Source: Thermoanaerobacterium xylanolyticum LX-11
GTDB taxonomy: Bacteria; Bacillota; Thermoanaerobacteria; Thermoanaerobacterales; Thermoanaerobacteraceae
Direction of reading: 5' to 3'
NCBI RefSeq assembly: GCF_000189775.2
Contig: NC_015555.1
Span: 1,871,001 to 1,935,000, forward strand
DNA length: 64,000 bases
Shown here: one piece after another, positions 38,728-48,168 of the stretch
Numbering within the stretch: the stretch's first letter is position 1
Layout of the letters: each line of letters starts with the position of its first letter
The notes under the pieces: generated by a model
The model's database searches: none
The model's input: the letters and a program-made list of their open reading frames with translations, nothing else
Told to the model about the DNA's origin: nothing
Made by a program: the position numbers and the translations under genes

Positions 38728-40086
38728 CTATACTTTTTTATTTGTCAACAGAACCACCGTCTCTATGTGATATGTGTGAGGAAACATGTCAACACATTTT
38801 ACCTTTTCCACTTTGTACTGCCTCTGTATCAGCATTTTCAAATCCCTAACAAGTGACACAGGATTGCATGATACGTAAATTATCTTTTCTGGGTTTAATT
38901 TTATGATGTCCATTACAGCTTTTGGATTTACTCCAGGTCTTGGAGGATCTAATACGACCACATCTGGCTTATCATTTATCTCTTTTATCCTTTGTGCGAC
39001 GTCGCCTGCTATAAACTGTATATTATTAAGCCCGTTTAATCTAGCATTTTCTCGTGCAGCATCGACGGCTTCTTCAACAAGTTCTATGCCTACGACTTTT
39101 TTAGAAAGTGGTGCCATTATCATTCCTATAGTTCCTGTGCCACAGTACAAGTCAAATAAAATTTTATTGGATATATCACCTGCAAATTCCCTTGCTACAC
39201 TATAGAGTCTCTCGGCACCTTTTGAATTAGTTTGAAAAAATGAAAATGCGCTTATCTTAAATTTAAGGCCCAGTATTTCTTCCATTATATAGTCTCTGCC
39301 ATATAGCACTTCAAGTTTTTCACATTTAACCGCATCAGAATAGCTATCATTTACGGTGTGCAATATACCGACAAGTTTTCCTTTTAATTTTATATTTTTA
39401 AGCTCACTTGCCAGTTTACTAAAATCATGTTTTTTCTGGGATGTTGTAACGATATTTATGAGAATTTCACCTGTATTTGCCGCTTTTCTAATGACTAAGT
39501 TTCTCATGTAGCCTTCGTGTGTCTTTATATTATAGTGTGGCAAGCTGTGCTGTTTTGCATAATCCAAAACATTTTTTAAACATGCGATAAAATCGCTGTC
39601 AACAATCCTGCAGTCCTCCGTCGTTATAATGTCATAATACCGCCCTTTTATGTGAAGTCCTAATTGCATTATACCATTATCATCTATTCCAAATGTGTAC
39701 TCCATCTTGTTTCTATACGAAAAAACATCAGGACTTCCTACAATCCCTAAAAACTCAAAACCTTTTATTCCTGCTTCATCAAGAAGGCTTTTTACATAAT
39801 CTTCTTTTAATTTTAATTGATCTTTATAATTTATATTTAAATATGCACAGCCGCCACATTTACCAAAATGATTACATACATTATCATGTTCCAAAGGTGA
39901 TCTCTCGATTATATCTACAACATCTGCCTCAATTCCCTTACCTATTATTCTTTTTATTTTTGCCTTTACCTTTTGTCCTTTAATGGCACCTCTCACTTTA
40001 ATAATACTGTCATCTAAATATGATAACCCGTAACCTTCTAAATTCATATCATCTATATTAATTATTATTTCTTCGTTTTTCTTCAT
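38728..40086 (-). CDS. rlmD: 23S rRNA (uracil-5-)-methyltransferase RumA/RlmD
   Basis: The 452-residue enzyme has an N-terminal TRAM domain (MNLEGYGLSYLDDSIIKVRGAIKGQKV), the Fe-S cysteines in CNHFGKCGGCAYLN, SAM motif LFDLYCGTGTIG, VVLDPPRPG, and the nucleophile in YVSCNPVSLVRDL. Firmicutes often carry several paralogues (RlmCD, TrmFO-like roles), so the exact uridine is not certain. It is a single gene, on the opposite strand to cotJ. Confidence 0.9.
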   Translation of the reverse strand: MKKNEEIIINIDDMNLEGYGLSYLDDSIIKVRGAIKGQKVKAKIKRIIGKGIEADVVDIIERSPLEHDNVCNHFGKCGGCAYLNINYKDQLKLKEDYVKSLLDEAGIKGFEFLGIVGSPDVFSYRNKMEYTFGIDDNGIMQLGLHIKGRYYDIITTEDCRIVDSDFIACLKNVLDYAKQHSLPHYNIKTHEGYMRNLVIRKAANTGEILINIVTTSQKKHDFSKLASELKNIKLKGKLVGILHTVNDSYSDAVKCEKLEVLYGRDYIMEEILGLKFKISAFSFFQTNSKGAERLYSVAREFAGDISNKILFDLYCGTGTIGMIMAPLSKKVVGIELVEEAVDAARENARLNGLNNIQFIAGDVAQRIKEINDKPDVVVLDPPRPGVNPKAVMDIIKLNPEKIIYVSCNPVSLVRDLKMLIQRQYKVEKVKCVDMFPHTYHIETVVLLTNKKV

Positions 40087-40230
40087 ATCGCATTACCCCT
40101 AACCTATTTATATACAATATATATACCATACAAAGTAAAATACGTCAAAACAACCTGCATCCGCATTTTATCACACAAATATATATTTATGAATATTATA
40201 TATTGAAAACATTAAATGGAGGTTTTATAT

Positions 40231-40413
40231 ATGTATGAGTATAATGGATTTTATATACAAAGTTATGATACAGGACAAAAAGGCTTAGCCGAAGCCTATA
40301 TACCAATACAAAGGTATGTATCATCGTATCCTCCTGAACAAGGTTTAAGGCGTGGAACGATTTTCCCAGAATTAGATAAGCCTTACAATGAGGAAAAATC
40401 AAGGGGGTACTGA
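40231..40413 (+). CDS. cotJA: Spore coat-associated protein CotJA
   Basis: The 60-residue protein has LAEAYIPIQRY and YPPEQGLRRGTIFPELDKPY, the CotJA signature. It is part of the inner spore coat. GGAGG at 40218-40222 overlaps an upstream ATG at 40216, so the ATG at 40231 is the start. It begins the three-gene cotJ operon, normally transcribed by sigma-E in the mother cell; no clear sigma-E promoter could be set. Confidence 0.93.
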   Translation: MYEYNGFYIQSYDTGQKGLAEAYIPIQRYVSSYPPEQGLRRGTIFPELDKPYNEEKSRGY

Positions 40414-40415
40414 CA

Positions 40416-40676
40416 ATGGACGCAAATCAAGTGGCTCTCATTAAAAAAATAATGGAATTGGATTTTGCTTGTATTGACTTAAATCTCTACCTTGACACAC
40501 ATCCTGATGACCAAAAAGCATTAAGAGATTACAACTACTATAGCCAACAGTCAAGATCTCTAAAGACGCAATATGAGCAGCTTTACGGTCCATTGATGTC
40601 TTTTGGCGAAGTACCTTCGCAATGCAACAGATTTAGGTGGGTAGATGACCCATGGCCATGGGAAAACCAATATTAA
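40416..40676 (+). CDS. cotJB: Spore coat protein CotJB
   Basis: The 86-residue protein has the DLNLYLDTHPDDQKALRDYNYY and YGPLMSFGE-to-WVDDPWPWE pattern typical of CotJB. It starts after GGGGG and 3 bp past cotJA. Confidence 0.93.
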   Translation: MDANQVALIKKIMELDFACIDLNLYLDTHPDDQKALRDYNYYSQQSRSLKTQYEQLYGPLMSFGEVPSQCNRFRWVDDPWPWENQY

Positions 40677-40688
40677 AGAGGTGATACT

Positions 40689-41261
40689 ATGTGGGTGTAT
40701 GAAAAGAAGTTAGAATATCCTGCAAATGTATGTAAGCCAGACATTAAGATGGCCAAATTTTTAATTGCACAGTATGGTGGACCAGATGGCGAATTAGCTG
40801 CAGCGTTGAGATACCAGACTCAAAGATACACAATGCCTACAGGGCAAGCAAAGGGAACATTGACAGATATATCCACAGAGGAATTCGGTCACTTAGAAAT
40901 AATCGCTACATTGGTCTTTAAACTGTTAAAAGGCGTACCAGTAGAAGAGCTTAGAAGAGAAGGCCTCGGAGAACAGTACACAGAACACGATAGAGCTCTT
41001 TTTTATAGCGATACGACAGGAATGCTTTGGACAGCAGCGTACATTCAAGCAAAGGGTGATGTAATCGCAGATCTTCATGAAGACATGGCAGCAGAAGAAA
41101 AGGCAAGAGCAACGTATGAACACCTTATAAATCTTACAGATGACCCTTGTGTAAAAGATACATTAAGATTTTTAAGAGAAAGAGAAATTGTACACTTCCA
41201 GAGATTTGGAGAGACTTTGGATCTGGTGCAAGAACACTTAAGAAGCAAAAAGATATTTTAA
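40689..41261 (+). CDS. cotJC: Spore coat protein CotJC, manganese-catalase family
   Basis: The 190-residue protein is a ferritin-like four-helix bundle. It has the metal-ligand spacing of Mn catalase: LSTEEFGHLEI-type DISTEEFGHLEIIATLV and REREIVHFQRFGE, with ELAAALRYQTQ upstream. It is laid down in the spore coat and may remove peroxide. It ends right at a terminator. Confidence 0.94.
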   Translation: MWVYEKKLEYPANVCKPDIKMAKFLIAQYGGPDGELAAALRYQTQRYTMPTGQAKGTLTDISTEEFGHLEIIATLVFKLLKGVPVEELRREGLGEQYTEHDRALFYSDTTGMLWTAAYIQAKGDVIADLHEDMAAEEKARATYEHLINLTDDPCVKDTLRFLREREIVHFQRFGETLDLVQEHLRSKKIF

Positions 41262-41281
41262 AAGCCGGGATACCCGGCTTT
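41261..41281. terminator. Bidirectional terminator between cotJC and metH
   Basis: AAAGCCGGG (41261-41269) pairs perfectly with CCCGGCTTT (41273-41281), 9 bp with an ATA loop. It overlaps the stop codons of both convergent genes. Confidence 0.85.
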
Positions 41282-43688
41282 AATTTATTTCACTAAACAC
41301 CTTATCTGCTATCCTTACAGCTTCTTGTGCGTTTGAGCCATAGTAATCAGCTCCAATTTTCATCGCATAATCCTTTGTAAGTACGGCACCGCCTACCATG
41401 ATTTTTATATCATATTTTTCTCTTAATATTTTAATGGTCTTTTCCATATTATTTAGCGTAGTTGTCATCAGGGCGCTAAGCCCTATCAGTTTCGCATTTG
41501 TCCTCTTAACTTCATCTGCAATTTTAGACGGTTTGACATCCTTTCCAAGATCTATAACTTCATAGCCATAATTTTCAAGCAACACTTTTACTATATTTTT
41601 ACCTATATCGTGTATATCGCCTTCAACTGTTGCCAGTATTATTTTACCCTTTGAGCCCATCCCTTTAGGCATTTTTTCCTTTAAAACCTTAAAAGCACTT
41701 TCAACAACTTCAGCAGAATTTAAAAGCTGTGGAAGAAAATATATCCCTTTGTCATACTTATCTCCTACATCTTTAAGTGCAGGTATTATCGTATTGTCTA
41801 CTATGCTTAATGGTTCTACGCCTTCATTAAGTATTTCCAACACTAATCTATCTATATCAGCCTTTTTGCCTTCTAATATATCTCTGTAAAGCACCTCTCT
41901 TGCATTACTATCTGTTTTTTTCTCTACAGATAATACTGATGTCTTATTTATCCCATCATCTTTCTTATATGTATTTATGTATCTTTCGCATCTTTTATCC
42001 CTTGATGATAAGACCATCGAAGCATTCAATATATCCATTGTTATCTTATCATTTGGATTGACTATAACAGCATCTAAACCGTATGATATCGCCATCGCAA
42101 GAAATGCAGTATTTATAAGTTGCCGCTCAGGCAATCCATAAGATACATTGCTAAGTCCTATGACCGTACTTACTCCAAGCTTAGACTTAACAAGTTTGAT
42201 GGCTTTTAATGTTTCAATTGCTGCTGTCTGCTCAGATGACACTGTAAGAGCAATACAATCAATTATTATATCCTCCTTTGGTATTCCATACTCTAAAGCA
42301 GCTTTTACAATCTTCTCAGCGTTTCTAAGTCTTTCATCTGCATCTTTAGGAAGACCATCATCACTTATTGTAAGTCCTATAACACTTGTACCGTATTTTT
42401 TGACAATAGGCAACACTTCTTGTAAACTTTTCTCTTTTGCACTGACAGAATTTATAATAGGCTTACCTCTGACTATCCTAACTGCTTTTTCAATCGCCCT
42501 TACATTGCTACTGTCTATCTGCAATGGTACGTTGACGATGTTCTGTACCTGTGAAACGATTCTAGGCATCAATTCCTCTTCGTTTATACCAGGCACACCG
42601 ATATTCACGTCAAGTACGCTTGCCCCAAGCTTTTCCTGCGATACAGCTTCGTCGTAGATCAGATTAAAATTTCCTTCTTTGATAGCTGCACTTAATTTCT
42701 TCTTTCCTGTAGGATTTATCCTTTCGCCGATTACACACACAGGATAATCGCTACCTATGAAAACAGTCTTTGTATTTGATGAAACTGCTGTGTATTCTTT
42801 CACGGCAGTTTTTTTCTCTGTGTCATGTATCTCAGCTTTCAAAAGCTTAATAAATTCTGGAGTTGTCCCACAACAACCACCAACAATAGATGCTCCACAT
42901 TCTAAAAGCTTTTTTGTCTCGACGGCAAATTTCTCTTTCGTAATGTCGTAAAGAGTCAATCCATCCTCTAAATGAGGCATTCCTGCATTTGGCTGCGCCA
43001 AAATTGGTATCCTTGAAACTTCAGCCATCTTCTTCACTATGTCTGCCATCATGTCAGGTCCCGTAGAGCAATTGACACCTATGGCATCAAGGCCAAGCCC
43101 TTGAAGACTTACTACTGCTGTAACAGGGTCTGTCCCCATAAGCGTCCTTCCATCTTCTTGAAACGTCATGGTACAAATTACCTTTAAATTAGCATTTTCC
43201 TTTACAGCGAGAATAGCCGCCTTCGCTTCTAATATATCTGACATAGTCTCAATAAGCGCCAAATCGGCACCGGCTTTTTCCCCTTCTACAGCAACCTCTG
43301 CAAAAGCATTATAAGCCTCGTCAAATGTCAGCTTGCCAAAAGGCTCCATCAGTTCGCCAATAGGTCCCATAGAAAGAGCAACAGCTTTATCACCAGCAGC
43401 TTTTCTGGCTATCTGCACTGCACTTTTGACTATTTCAGGCAATTTATCCGAAAGATTGTAGGATCTTAATTTTATCCTATTAGCGCCAAATGTATTTGTC
43501 TCAATAACATCTGCCCCTGCATCTATATACGACTTGTGGATTTCGTACACAATATCTGGATGTAAAAGATTGTAATATTCTGGGCATTCTCCTGTTTTAA
43601 GTCCTTTTTTCTGAAGCATAGTGCCCATTGCTCCGTCAAAGACGATTATGCTATTCTTTAAATTCTTAAAAATATCCAATTGCAACAT
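41280..43688 (-). CDS. metH: Cobalamin-dependent methionine synthase, short form
   Basis: The 802-residue protein has a homocysteine domain (1-290) with zinc ligands Cys207, Cys272 and Cys273, a pterin-binding domain (about 310-570; GERINPTGKKKL), a cap, and a B12 domain with DIHDIG at 691-696 (His693 binds cobalt). It makes methionine from homocysteine and methyl-THF. It lacks the C-terminal SAM/reactivation domain of E. coli MetH, as in many Clostridia, so a separate reactivation protein is expected. It is 13 bp after metF. Confidence 0.95.
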   Translation of the reverse strand: MLQLDIFKNLKNSIIVFDGAMGTMLQKKGLKTGECPEYYNLLHPDIVYEIHKSYIDAGADVIETNTFGANRIKLRSYNLSDKLPEIVKSAVQIARKAAGDKAVALSMGPIGELMEPFGKLTFDEAYNAFAEVAVEGEKAGADLALIETMSDILEAKAAILAVKENANLKVICTMTFQEDGRTLMGTDPVTAVVSLQGLGLDAIGVNCSTGPDMMADIVKKMAEVSRIPILAQPNAGMPHLEDGLTLYDITKEKFAVETKKLLECGASIVGGCCGTTPEFIKLLKAEIHDTEKKTAVKEYTAVSSNTKTVFIGSDYPVCVIGERINPTGKKKLSAAIKEGNFNLIYDEAVSQEKLGASVLDVNIGVPGINEEELMPRIVSQVQNIVNVPLQIDSSNVRAIEKAVRIVRGKPIINSVSAKEKSLQEVLPIVKKYGTSVIGLTISDDGLPKDADERLRNAEKIVKAALEYGIPKEDIIIDCIALTVSSEQTAAIETLKAIKLVKSKLGVSTVIGLSNVSYGLPERQLINTAFLAMAISYGLDAVIVNPNDKITMDILNASMVLSSRDKRCERYINTYKKDDGINKTSVLSVEKKTDSNAREVLYRDILEGKKADIDRLVLEILNEGVEPLSIVDNTIIPALKDVGDKYDKGIYFLPQLLNSAEVVESAFKVLKEKMPKGMGSKGKIILATVEGDIHDIGKNIVKVLLENYGYEVIDLGKDVKPSKIADEVKRTNAKLIGLSALMTTTLNNMEKTIKILREKYDIKIMVGGAVLTKDYAMKIGADYYGSNAQEAVRIADKVFSEIN

Positions 43689-43701
43689 CTCCTTATGATG
43701 A

Positions 43702-44604
43702 CTACAATACTTCTTCTATATCATTTTGTCTCATGTTCTTTACGCCATTTACAATGTCAACAACTATATCTGTCTTGCCAAGTGGCATAATATGAACACC
43801 ACCTACTTTATCTTTTATCTTGTTTATAAATTCTATTGCAATTTTTATCCCTTCACCTTTTTCACCGTCTTTTAACCTGTCTATTATTTTTTCAGGTATC
43901 TCGATGCCAGGCACCTTTTCGTTCAAGTTTAAAGCCATCTTATAGCTTTTAAGGGGTAGTACCCCTACTAAAACTGGAATATCAAATTGCTTTACAGCAT
44001 CAAGAAATCCGTATAAAATCTCCTCATCGTAAACAGGCTGAGTCTGTATGAAAGATGCTCCACTTTCTATTTTCGTCTTTAATTTTTCTATTGATTCAGG
44101 TCTTAAATCATTTGGATTTGCTGTTGTTCCTATGCAGAAATTTGTAGATGATTCTAATTTATTTCCACTGTAATCAAATCCATCATTTAGCGACTTTGCT
44201 ATCTTCACAAGACCTACAGAATCTACGTCGTACACGCCTGTTGCCTGTGGCACATCACCTCGCTTTGGATCGTCTCCTGTAAGGGCAAGGATATTTCTAA
44301 CTCCAAGAGCATATGCACCCAAAAGCTCTGCTTGAAGACCAATAAGATTTCTGTCCCTACATGTTAAGTGAAATATGGTTTCTATGTTTAGATGATTTTG
44401 CAAAAGATGCGCCAATGCAATAGGGCTCATTCTCATATTTGCCATAGGACAATCAGTTATATTTAAAGCATCTGCTATTCCATATAATTTTTTCGCTTCT
44501 TCAATAGAATTTGAAATATCAGCTCCTTTTGGCGTCGATATCTCCACAGTTATGACAAATTGCTTATTTTTAAGCTTTTGACACAAATTTTCAGAATTTT
44601 GCAA
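43702..44604 (-). CDS. metF: Methylenetetrahydrofolate reductase family protein
   Basis: The 300-residue TIM barrel has VTVEISTPKG near residue 18, TDCPMANMRMSP, LTGDDPKRGD, and GASFIQTQPVYD. It reduces methylene-THF to methyl-THF, the methyl donor for MetH. It is the first gene after the SAM-I riboswitch, and the two genes complete the methyl branch of methionine synthesis. A GGAGGGG site precedes the ATG. Confidence 0.93.
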   Translation of the reverse strand: MQNSENLCQKLKNKQFVITVEISTPKGADISNSIEEAKKLYGIADALNITDCPMANMRMSPIALAHLLQNHLNIETIFHLTCRDRNLIGLQAELLGAYALGVRNILALTGDDPKRGDVPQATGVYDVDSVGLVKIAKSLNDGFDYSGNKLESSTNFCIGTTANPNDLRPESIEKLKTKIESGASFIQTQPVYDEEILYGFLDAVKQFDIPVLVGVLPLKSYKMALNLNEKVPGIEIPEKIIDRLKDGEKGEGIKIAIEFINKIKDKVGGVHIMPLGKTDIVVDIVNGVKNMRQNDIEEVL

Positions 44605-44623
44605 AACGGCCCCTCCTTAAAAT

Positions 44624-44649
44624 AAAAAAACTCTTCGCCAAAAGAAGAG
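44624..44649 (-). terminator. Regulated terminator of the SAM riboswitch
   Basis: CTCTTC (44631-44636) pairs with GAAGAG (44644-44649); on the minus strand seven T (44624-44630) follow. It lies right after the aptamer. Confidence 0.85.
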
Positions 44650-44658
44650 ATATTTTTG

Positions 44659-44753
44659 CTCCCATCTTTCAGCGATATGCTGCTGGAATTGGCACCGTGA
44701 TATCCGGTTGCCGAGCTTCATAGGGCCAGTCCCTCCGCTACTCTTGATAAGAG
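44659..44753 (-). ncRNA. SAM-I (S-box) riboswitch controlling metF-metH
   Basis: P1 is CTCTTATC (minus strand, 44753-44746) with GATGGGAG (44666-44659), including two G-U pairs. The core has AGCGGAGGGACTGGCCC, then GAAGCTCGGCAACCGG and GGTGCCAATTCC, then GAAAGATGGGAG, as in the canonical S-box. When SAM is high the aptamer closes and the terminator at 44624-44649 forms, turning off methionine synthesis. Confidence 0.95.
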
Positions 44754-44779
44754 TTTACTATATTAATTTATTAAATTAT

Positions 44780-44808
44780 ATGATACCGTCCTCTGGTACA
44801 ATTGTCAA
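44780..44808 (-). promoter_or_regulatory. Sigma-A promoter of the metF-metH riboswitch transcript
   Basis: TTGACA (44803-44808) is 17 bp from TATCAT (44780-44785), about 27 bp upstream of the aptamer. Confidence 0.75.
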
Positions 44809-44902
44809 TGAAATATTTGTTGAAATGTTAAAATTACTTAGGCTTTTTGCTTAGATATTTTAATTTTTGATAAAATGCAAATCATATATATGAGGTGATT
44901 TT

Positions 44903-45832
44903 ATGAGGTACAGAAAAATTGTAGAACCAGTAGTAGCAATAGCATCTGGCCCTGATGAGATACAAAACTTAAATACCGCTTTAAACTTATTACCTTTGCA
45001 AAATCTAATCGAAGCAGGCAATACCGTTGTAATAACGCCGAATTTCGTTAAAAGCAAGCCTCCTCAAAGCGGTACGATAGTAGGACCAGATACGTTGAGA
45101 GCCCTTATAAGATACGTAAAATCCAAAAATCCTGGCAGGATTGTTATTGCCGCTGGCTCTGGTGGAGATCCTACACCTAAAGTTTTATCTGACAATGGAT
45201 TTGATAAAGTCATTTCAGAAGAAGGCATCGAATTTGTAGATTTAAATTATGGCCCTTACGTAGAATTGCTGCTGGACGACTGTCTTTTAAAATCCACAAA
45301 AGTAAATGAACTTTATGAAAAAATGGATGTACTAATTTCATTCACTCAAATGAAAATGCACGAAGAAGCTACAGTATCGCTTGGAATCAAAAACATAGCT
45401 TTAAGCTGGCCTCCCGCAGAAATACATGGATTTCCCAAAAAAAATTTAGGCATACACGATGACCTTCACAATTTCATAAGGGCCATGGTTGAAAAAATAT
45501 CTATAGATCTTACAATATTAAGCGGTCAAGAAGCGATGATAGGCACAGGGCCATCAGAAGGAAAGCCTATCAATGCAAACATGATAATAGCAGGAACAGA
45601 TCCTGTAGCAACAGATACAGTAGGTGCCAGAATGTTCGGACTTATGCCTCAAGGCGTCAACTACTTGTTTCAATGTGCTAAAAGAGGTGTAGGTACGGGT
45701 GAGCTTAAAAACGTCACTATTAAAGGCATACCATTACAACAAGCCGAACTGAATTTCTCTACGCTGGCATATGGCTATGGCATCGCCCTAGATTCAAGCG
45801 GAATAAAGCAAATGGTACCCGGTAAAGCTTAA
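44903..45832 (+). CDS. DUF362 domain-containing protein
   Basis: The 309-residue protein has the DUF362 layout: VVITPNFVKSKPPQSGTIVGPDTLRALIRYVK near residue 43, VIAAGSGGDPTPK, MKMHEEATVSLGIKNIA, and GTDPVATDTVGARMFG. Relatives are linked to [Fe-S] or unusual nucleophile chemistry; some have ferredoxin domains, but this one has none. The function is unknown. A TTGCTT-18-TAAAAT promoter with TGA extension is possible at 44847-44876. Confidence 0.85.
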   Translation: MRYRKIVEPVVAIASGPDEIQNLNTALNLLPLQNLIEAGNTVVITPNFVKSKPPQSGTIVGPDTLRALIRYVKSKNPGRIVIAAGSGGDPTPKVLSDNGFDKVISEEGIEFVDLNYGPYVELLLDDCLLKSTKVNELYEKMDVLISFTQMKMHEEATVSLGIKNIALSWPPAEIHGFPKKNLGIHDDLHNFIRAMVEKISIDLTILSGQEAMIGTGPSEGKPINANMIIAGTDPVATDTVGARMFGLMPQGVNYLFQCAKRGVGTGELKNVTIKGIPLQQAELNFSTLAYGYGIALDSSGIKQMVPGKA

Positions 45833-45834
45833 AG

Positions 45835-45856
45835 GATAAGGGTTTACTCCCTTATC
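45835..45856. terminator. Bidirectional terminator
   Basis: GATAAGGG (45835-45842) pairs with CCCTTATC (45849-45856), loop TTTACT. The flanks are AAAG and TTTATCTTT, and it serves both convergent genes. Confidence 0.8.
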
Positions 45857-45857
45857 T

Positions 45858-46655
45858 TTATCTTTCAAAGATGCTTTTTAGGTATTCAATGCCTTCTTTT
45901 AAATCATCAATATCTTTATAGTTGTTTCTGTAGATTTCCATTATAATAGATCCAGTGTAATCCAATTTTTTTAACTCTCTATTAAGCTTTGCAAAATCAA
46001 ATGTTCCTCTGCCTGGAAGGTACAGATTGCCCCAATCATCGTAATCGCATAAATGAACATTGATAAGTTTATCACCCATTGATTTTAAGTATTCAAATGG
46101 GTCTTCCTTGCTTTTCATCGCCTGCTTTATATCTAAGGTGAAATAAACATTTCTGCTTTTCACAGACTGTTTTATTGATGTAGCAAATTCCGGATACGAA
46201 AACCAGCACCAATAGACATTTTCCCAAGAAAATTTAATCCCATATTCTCCTGATGTATCAGCTATATAATCCACATATTTCGCAATCTTGTCAAAATCAA
46301 TATTAGGCGTCGTGTCCTTTTTAACGGCAGGTCCGTGAAAAACGTAAATCTTTGCCTTAAGTATCTTTGCTGCTTTCAAGACTTTAATGAGCATCTTTGA
46401 GGCATCGTTCCTTTGCCTTTCAGTTGCTGAAAAAAGCTGCGGTTCAAATTGAGTTCCTATCGCATGTACTGAATTAACTTCAATGCCGTATCTATCTAAA
46501 TCATCCCTCATAGCTTTGCAATAATCTTCATCATATTCGCTGTAAGATTCCAAAAAAACTTCCACATTTTTTATGCCTATTTCAGCTATTATCGGTATTG
46601 TCTTCTCAGTAAGAAATTCAGGATAAAAACAAGCCGTAGATATGCCTACTTCCAT
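45858..46655 (-). CDS. Sugar phosphate isomerase/epimerase (AP-endonuclease-2 TIM barrel)
   Basis: The 265-residue protein has IPIIAEIGIKNVEVFLESYSEYDEDYC, HGPAVKKDT, IKFSWENVYWC, FTLDIKQAMKSKEDPFEYL and INVHLCDYDDWGNLYLPGRGTFD. The metal ligand set (E, D/H, H, E) is that of xylose-isomerase-like barrels. Its substrate is unknown. The ATG at 46655 is close behind GGTG and is preferred over 46676, which lies in the leader. Confidence 0.85.
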   Translation of the reverse strand: MEVGISTACFYPEFLTEKTIPIIAEIGIKNVEVFLESYSEYDEDYCKAMRDDLDRYGIEVNSVHAIGTQFEPQLFSATERQRNDASKMLIKVLKAAKILKAKIYVFHGPAVKKDTTPNIDFDKIAKYVDYIADTSGEYGIKFSWENVYWCWFSYPEFATSIKQSVKSRNVYFTLDIKQAMKSKEDPFEYLKSMGDKLINVHLCDYDDWGNLYLPGRGTFDFAKLNRELKKLDYTGSIIMEIYRNNYKDIDDLKEGIEYLKSIFER

Positions 46656-46713
46656 TTCATCACCATCCAAAAACAATTCTCACATATTATATTATACACA
46701 AAACCTTTCTGAC

Positions 46714-46740
46714 AAAAAAAGATATGCCAATCGGCATATC
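46714..46740 (-). terminator. Intrinsic terminator of pgi
   Basis: GATATGCC (46721-46728) pairs with GGCATATC (46733-46740), extended by flanking A/T pairs. The minus strand ends in TTTTTTT (46714-46720). Confidence 0.85.
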
Positions 46741-46748
46741 TTTCATAA

Positions 46749-48104
46749 CTATCTTTTTAGTCTTTTTTCCAATTCCTCTTTTTCTTTTTCATAACCAGGT
46801 TTGCCTAAAAGTGCAAACATGTTTTTCTTGTACGCTTCAACACCTGGTTGATCAAACGGATTGACGCCATTTAAATACCCGCTTATTCCACAAGCCATCT
46901 CAAAGAAGTATACAAGGTATCCAAAATTGTAAGCTGATATCTCAGGCACATTCACAATTAGGTTAGGCACTCCGCCGTCATTGTGAGCAAGCACTGTCCC
47001 TTCGAAAGCTTTCTTGTTTACGAAATCAACTGTCTTACCCGTCAAGAAATTAAGCCCGTCTACATTATCCTTGTCTTCATTTATCGTTATTTCTTTAAGT
47101 GGCTTTTCAACATTTATGACAGTCTCAAATATTATCCTGCTACCATCTTGAATAAATTGTCCCATTGAGTGTAAATCTGTTGAAAAATCCACTGATGCCG
47201 GATAAATACCTTTATGATCTTTTCCTTCACTTTCACCAAAAAGCTGTTTCCACCACTCTGAAAAATAGTGAAGTCTTGGCTCATAGTTGACTAAAATTTC
47301 AACAGATTTACCTTTTCTGTAAAGAGCATTTCTTACAATAGCATACTGCATACTTAAATTTTCTTTGATATACGGCTTTTTGAAGACTATAGATGCATCG
47401 TACGCACCTTTCATCATTTCATCGATATCTATACCTGAAGCCGCTATAGGAAGCAGACCTACAGCCGTTAAAACCGAGTATCTTCCACCTACATCATCAG
47501 GAATCACAAATGTCTCATATCCTTCTTCATCAGCCAGTTTTTTAAGGGCACCTTTCGCTCTATCCGTCGTAACATATATCCTTGACTTTGCTTCTTCTTT
47601 TCCGTATTTTTTCTCCAGGAAATCTCTGAAAACTCTAAAAGCTATAGCTGGTTCTGTAGTAGTGCCAGATTTCGATATTACATTTATAGAAACATCTTTT
47701 CCTTCTAATATTTCTAATAAATCTTGAAGATATGTAGAGCTTATGCTGTTTCCTGCAAAGTATATCTCTGGCGCTTTTCTAACAGATTGCGGTAAAACAT
47801 TGTAAAATGAGTGTGTAAGCATCTCAATCGCTGCTCTTGCACCTAAATATGAACCACCAATACCGATAACCACAAGTACATCTGAATCTGATTTTATCTT
47901 CTCTGCAGCTTTTTTAATGCGAGCAAATTCTTCCTTGTCATAATCTTTAGGCAAATCAACCCATCCAAGGAAATCGCTTCCCTGGGCTGTCTTATTAAGC
48001 ACCATATCTAATGATAGAAGCGCTTGCTTCTCAAGATATGATATTTCGTGCTCATTGACAAAATTTAGCGCATTTGAATAATCAAAGTTCAATACATTTG
48101 TCAT
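46749..48104 (-). CDS. pgi: Glucose-6-phosphate isomerase
   Basis: The 451-residue enzyme interconverts glucose 6-phosphate and fructose 6-phosphate. It has the [17 protein letters not shown] phosphate loop, [33 protein letters not shown] (active-site region) and [15 protein letters not shown]. Length and motifs are those of the Gram-positive type. GGAGG precedes the ATG. Confidence 0.97.
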   Translation of the reverse strand: MTNVLNFDYSNALNFVNEHEISYLEKQALLSLDMVLNKTAQGSDFLGWVDLPKDYDKEEFARIKKAAEKIKSDSDVLVVIGIGGSYLGARAAIEMLTHSFYNVLPQSVRKAPEIYFAGNSISSTYLQDLLEILEGKDVSINVISKSGTTTEPAIAFRVFRDFLEKKYGKEEAKSRIYVTTDRAKGALKKLADEEGYETFVIPDDVGGRYSVLTAVGLLPIAASGIDIDEMMKGAYDASIVFKKPYIKENLSMQYAIVRNALYRKGKSVEILVNYEPRLHYFSEWWKQLFGESEGKDHKGIYPASVDFSTDLHSMGQFIQDGSRIIFETVINVEKPLKEITINEDKDNVDGLNFLTGKTVDFVNKKAFEGTVLAHNDGGVPNLIVNVPEISAYNFGYLVYFFEMACGISGYLNGVNPFDQPGVEAYKKNMFALLGKPGYEKEKEELEKRLKR

Positions 48105-48136
48105 ATGTAAACCTCCAATCTTTTTTTACATCTCAT

Positions 48137-48165
48137 ATTTTATACCATATGATACATATTATCAA
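48137..48165 (-). promoter_or_regulatory. Probable sigma-A promoter of pgi
   Basis: TTGATA (48160-48165) is 17 bp from TAAAAT (48137-48142), 33 bp before the ATG. Confidence 0.6.
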
Positions 48166-48168
48166 GCT

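Noticed and set aside
40216-40230. ATG start for cotJA at 40216
   Set aside because: The Shine-Dalgarno lies just after this ATG; 40231 is better placed and gives the family length.
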